Of a DNA stretch of 6,999 nucleotides, positions 6,395 through 6,999 are shown piece after piece (the first letter of the stretch is position 1; every line of letters starts with the position of its first letter). The DNA is taken from contig DAOWOP010000143.1 of NCBI GenBank assembly GCA_030642005.1, positions 1 through 6,999 on the forward strand, written 5' to 3'. The notes below the pieces were generated by a model. The model was not told where the DNA came from and searched no databases. It saw only the letters and a list, made by a program, of their open reading frames with translations. This DNA is from Planctomycetales bacterium. GTDB lineage: Bacteria; Planctomycetota; Phycisphaerae; SM23-33. A program made the position numbers and the translations under genes.

Positions 6395-6999
6395 ATGGCG
6401 CGAGTTGACCTGGAGGAATACGTTCACCAAGCGGTCCCGACACCCGGCGAGGAGCAGGATCATTTCCGGGAAACGCTGGGTAACGAGTGGGAGGCATCAC
6501 AGGGCCTCTTTGAGCGAGAGAACCTCGGGCGACTGATCACCCCAGAGGCGATCCGCCGGGCGCTGACCGGCCTGAGGCTCGACGAGGCCGATTATGTTGA
6601 CGCGCTCAATTTCGTCGCCAACCGGCTGAGCGAAGACCCTTTTCTCCGCCGACTATGGGAGCACTGCTGGCACCTGGTATATCGGTCGGAGCCTCGCCCC
6701 CGATGGGGCAATGAACAATGGCAACCGCTTGAGCGTTTACTTGGAGAGCAGGCTGGAGAGTTCTTCCTTTCGGTACTCCTGTCGCACTACGATTGCCTGA
6801 TGGAAATTGTCCAGACCCGTTCTATTCCCATGGAGATCGTGGCCGCTACACTGGCGCCCGTAACAGAGTGGGTGCGTCGCGACACGGCCCGAGCCGGCCG
6901 AGTCGGCGTGCTTTCGGGGATTCACTGGATCAGCAATCACCTCGCCGGAAGGACATTTCGTCTGGGCCGACTGATGTACATGCCGCGACCGTTCGAGGG
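6395..6999 (+). CDS. Acyltransferase-domain protein (NAT_N/GNAT-like), N-terminal part, cut by window end
   Basis: The frame is open for 201 complete codons from ATG to the window edge without a stop. The region resembles the N-terminal part of two-domain acyltransferase proteins (Pfam-type NAT_N followed by a GNAT-like C-terminal domain). The best match is the ending: a Trp-containing segment (IHWISNHLAG, 176-185) followed by TFRLGRLMY (187-195), which fits the family's HLxGxLFRLGRLQF block. Helical segments such as EFFLSVLLSHYDCLMEIV (122-139), then SIPMEIVAATLAPVTEWV (143-160), also agree. The GNAT-like catalytic part would lie beyond the window. The ribosome site is weak (GAAAGAA, 11 nt before the ATG). 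It follows the URO-D-like gene by 23 nt on the same strand, so one operon is likely. Substrate is unknown. Confidence 0.68.
   Translation, partial: MARVDLEEYVHQAVPTPGEEQDHFRETLGNEWEASQGLFERENLGRLITPEAIRRALTGLRLDEADYVDALNFVANRLSEDPFLRRLWEHCWHLVYRSEPRPRWGNEQWQPLERLLGEQAGEFFLSVLLSHYDCLMEIVQTRSIPMEIVAATLAPVTEWVRRDTARAGRVGVLSGIHWISNHLAGRTFRLGRLMYMPRPFE

Overview
The window is ordinary bacterial chromosome. It carries five protein genes plus one small ribosomal protein gene, separated by intergenic DNA unusually rich in short repeats. The organism is probably a member of the Planctomycetota (Phycisphaerae / Sedimentisphaerales-like). I infer this from the style of the MFS and MetK proteins, the URO-D-like protein, and the AT-rich inverted repeats and TAATTCGTG-type tandem repeats between genes, which I recall from such genomes. 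No phylogeny was run. There is no phage, plasmid, CRISPR or transposase signal, and no tRNA or rRNA gene was seen.

Layout: (1) 1-157, short non-coding stretch with a perfect 22-bp palindrome. (2) 158-1684, minus strand, a 12-helix-type MFS transporter. (3) 1685-1863, divergent intergenic region with overlapping dyads. (4) 1864-2961, plus strand, an enolase-superfamily enzyme of the muconate-lactonizing (MLE) type with a complete catalytic set but unknown substrate. (5) 2962-3405, a 444-nt repeat-rich gap: a long AT-rich inverted repeat, a palindrome, and 9-bp repeats with a GC-rich insert. (6) 3406-4632, plus strand, metK (S-adenosylmethionine synthetase). (7) 4633-4762, a second inverted repeat of the same family. 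(8) 4763-4897, minus strand, rpmH (ribosomal protein L34), convergent with metK. (9) 4898-5174, divergent intergenic region. (10) 5175-6371, plus strand, a uroporphyrinogen-decarboxylase-fold protein that lacks the usual metal ligands. (11) 6395-6999, plus strand, the N-terminal part of an acyltransferase-domain protein that runs off the window.

MFS and enolase form a divergent pair that may act on one substrate. metK and rpmH are housekeeping genes. The URO-D-like gene and the acyltransferase-like gene are 23 nt apart and probably co-transcribed. I found no convincing new multi-gene system. The points most worth a second look are the repeat family that brackets metK, the isolated rpmH, and the URO-D-like/acyltransferase pair.
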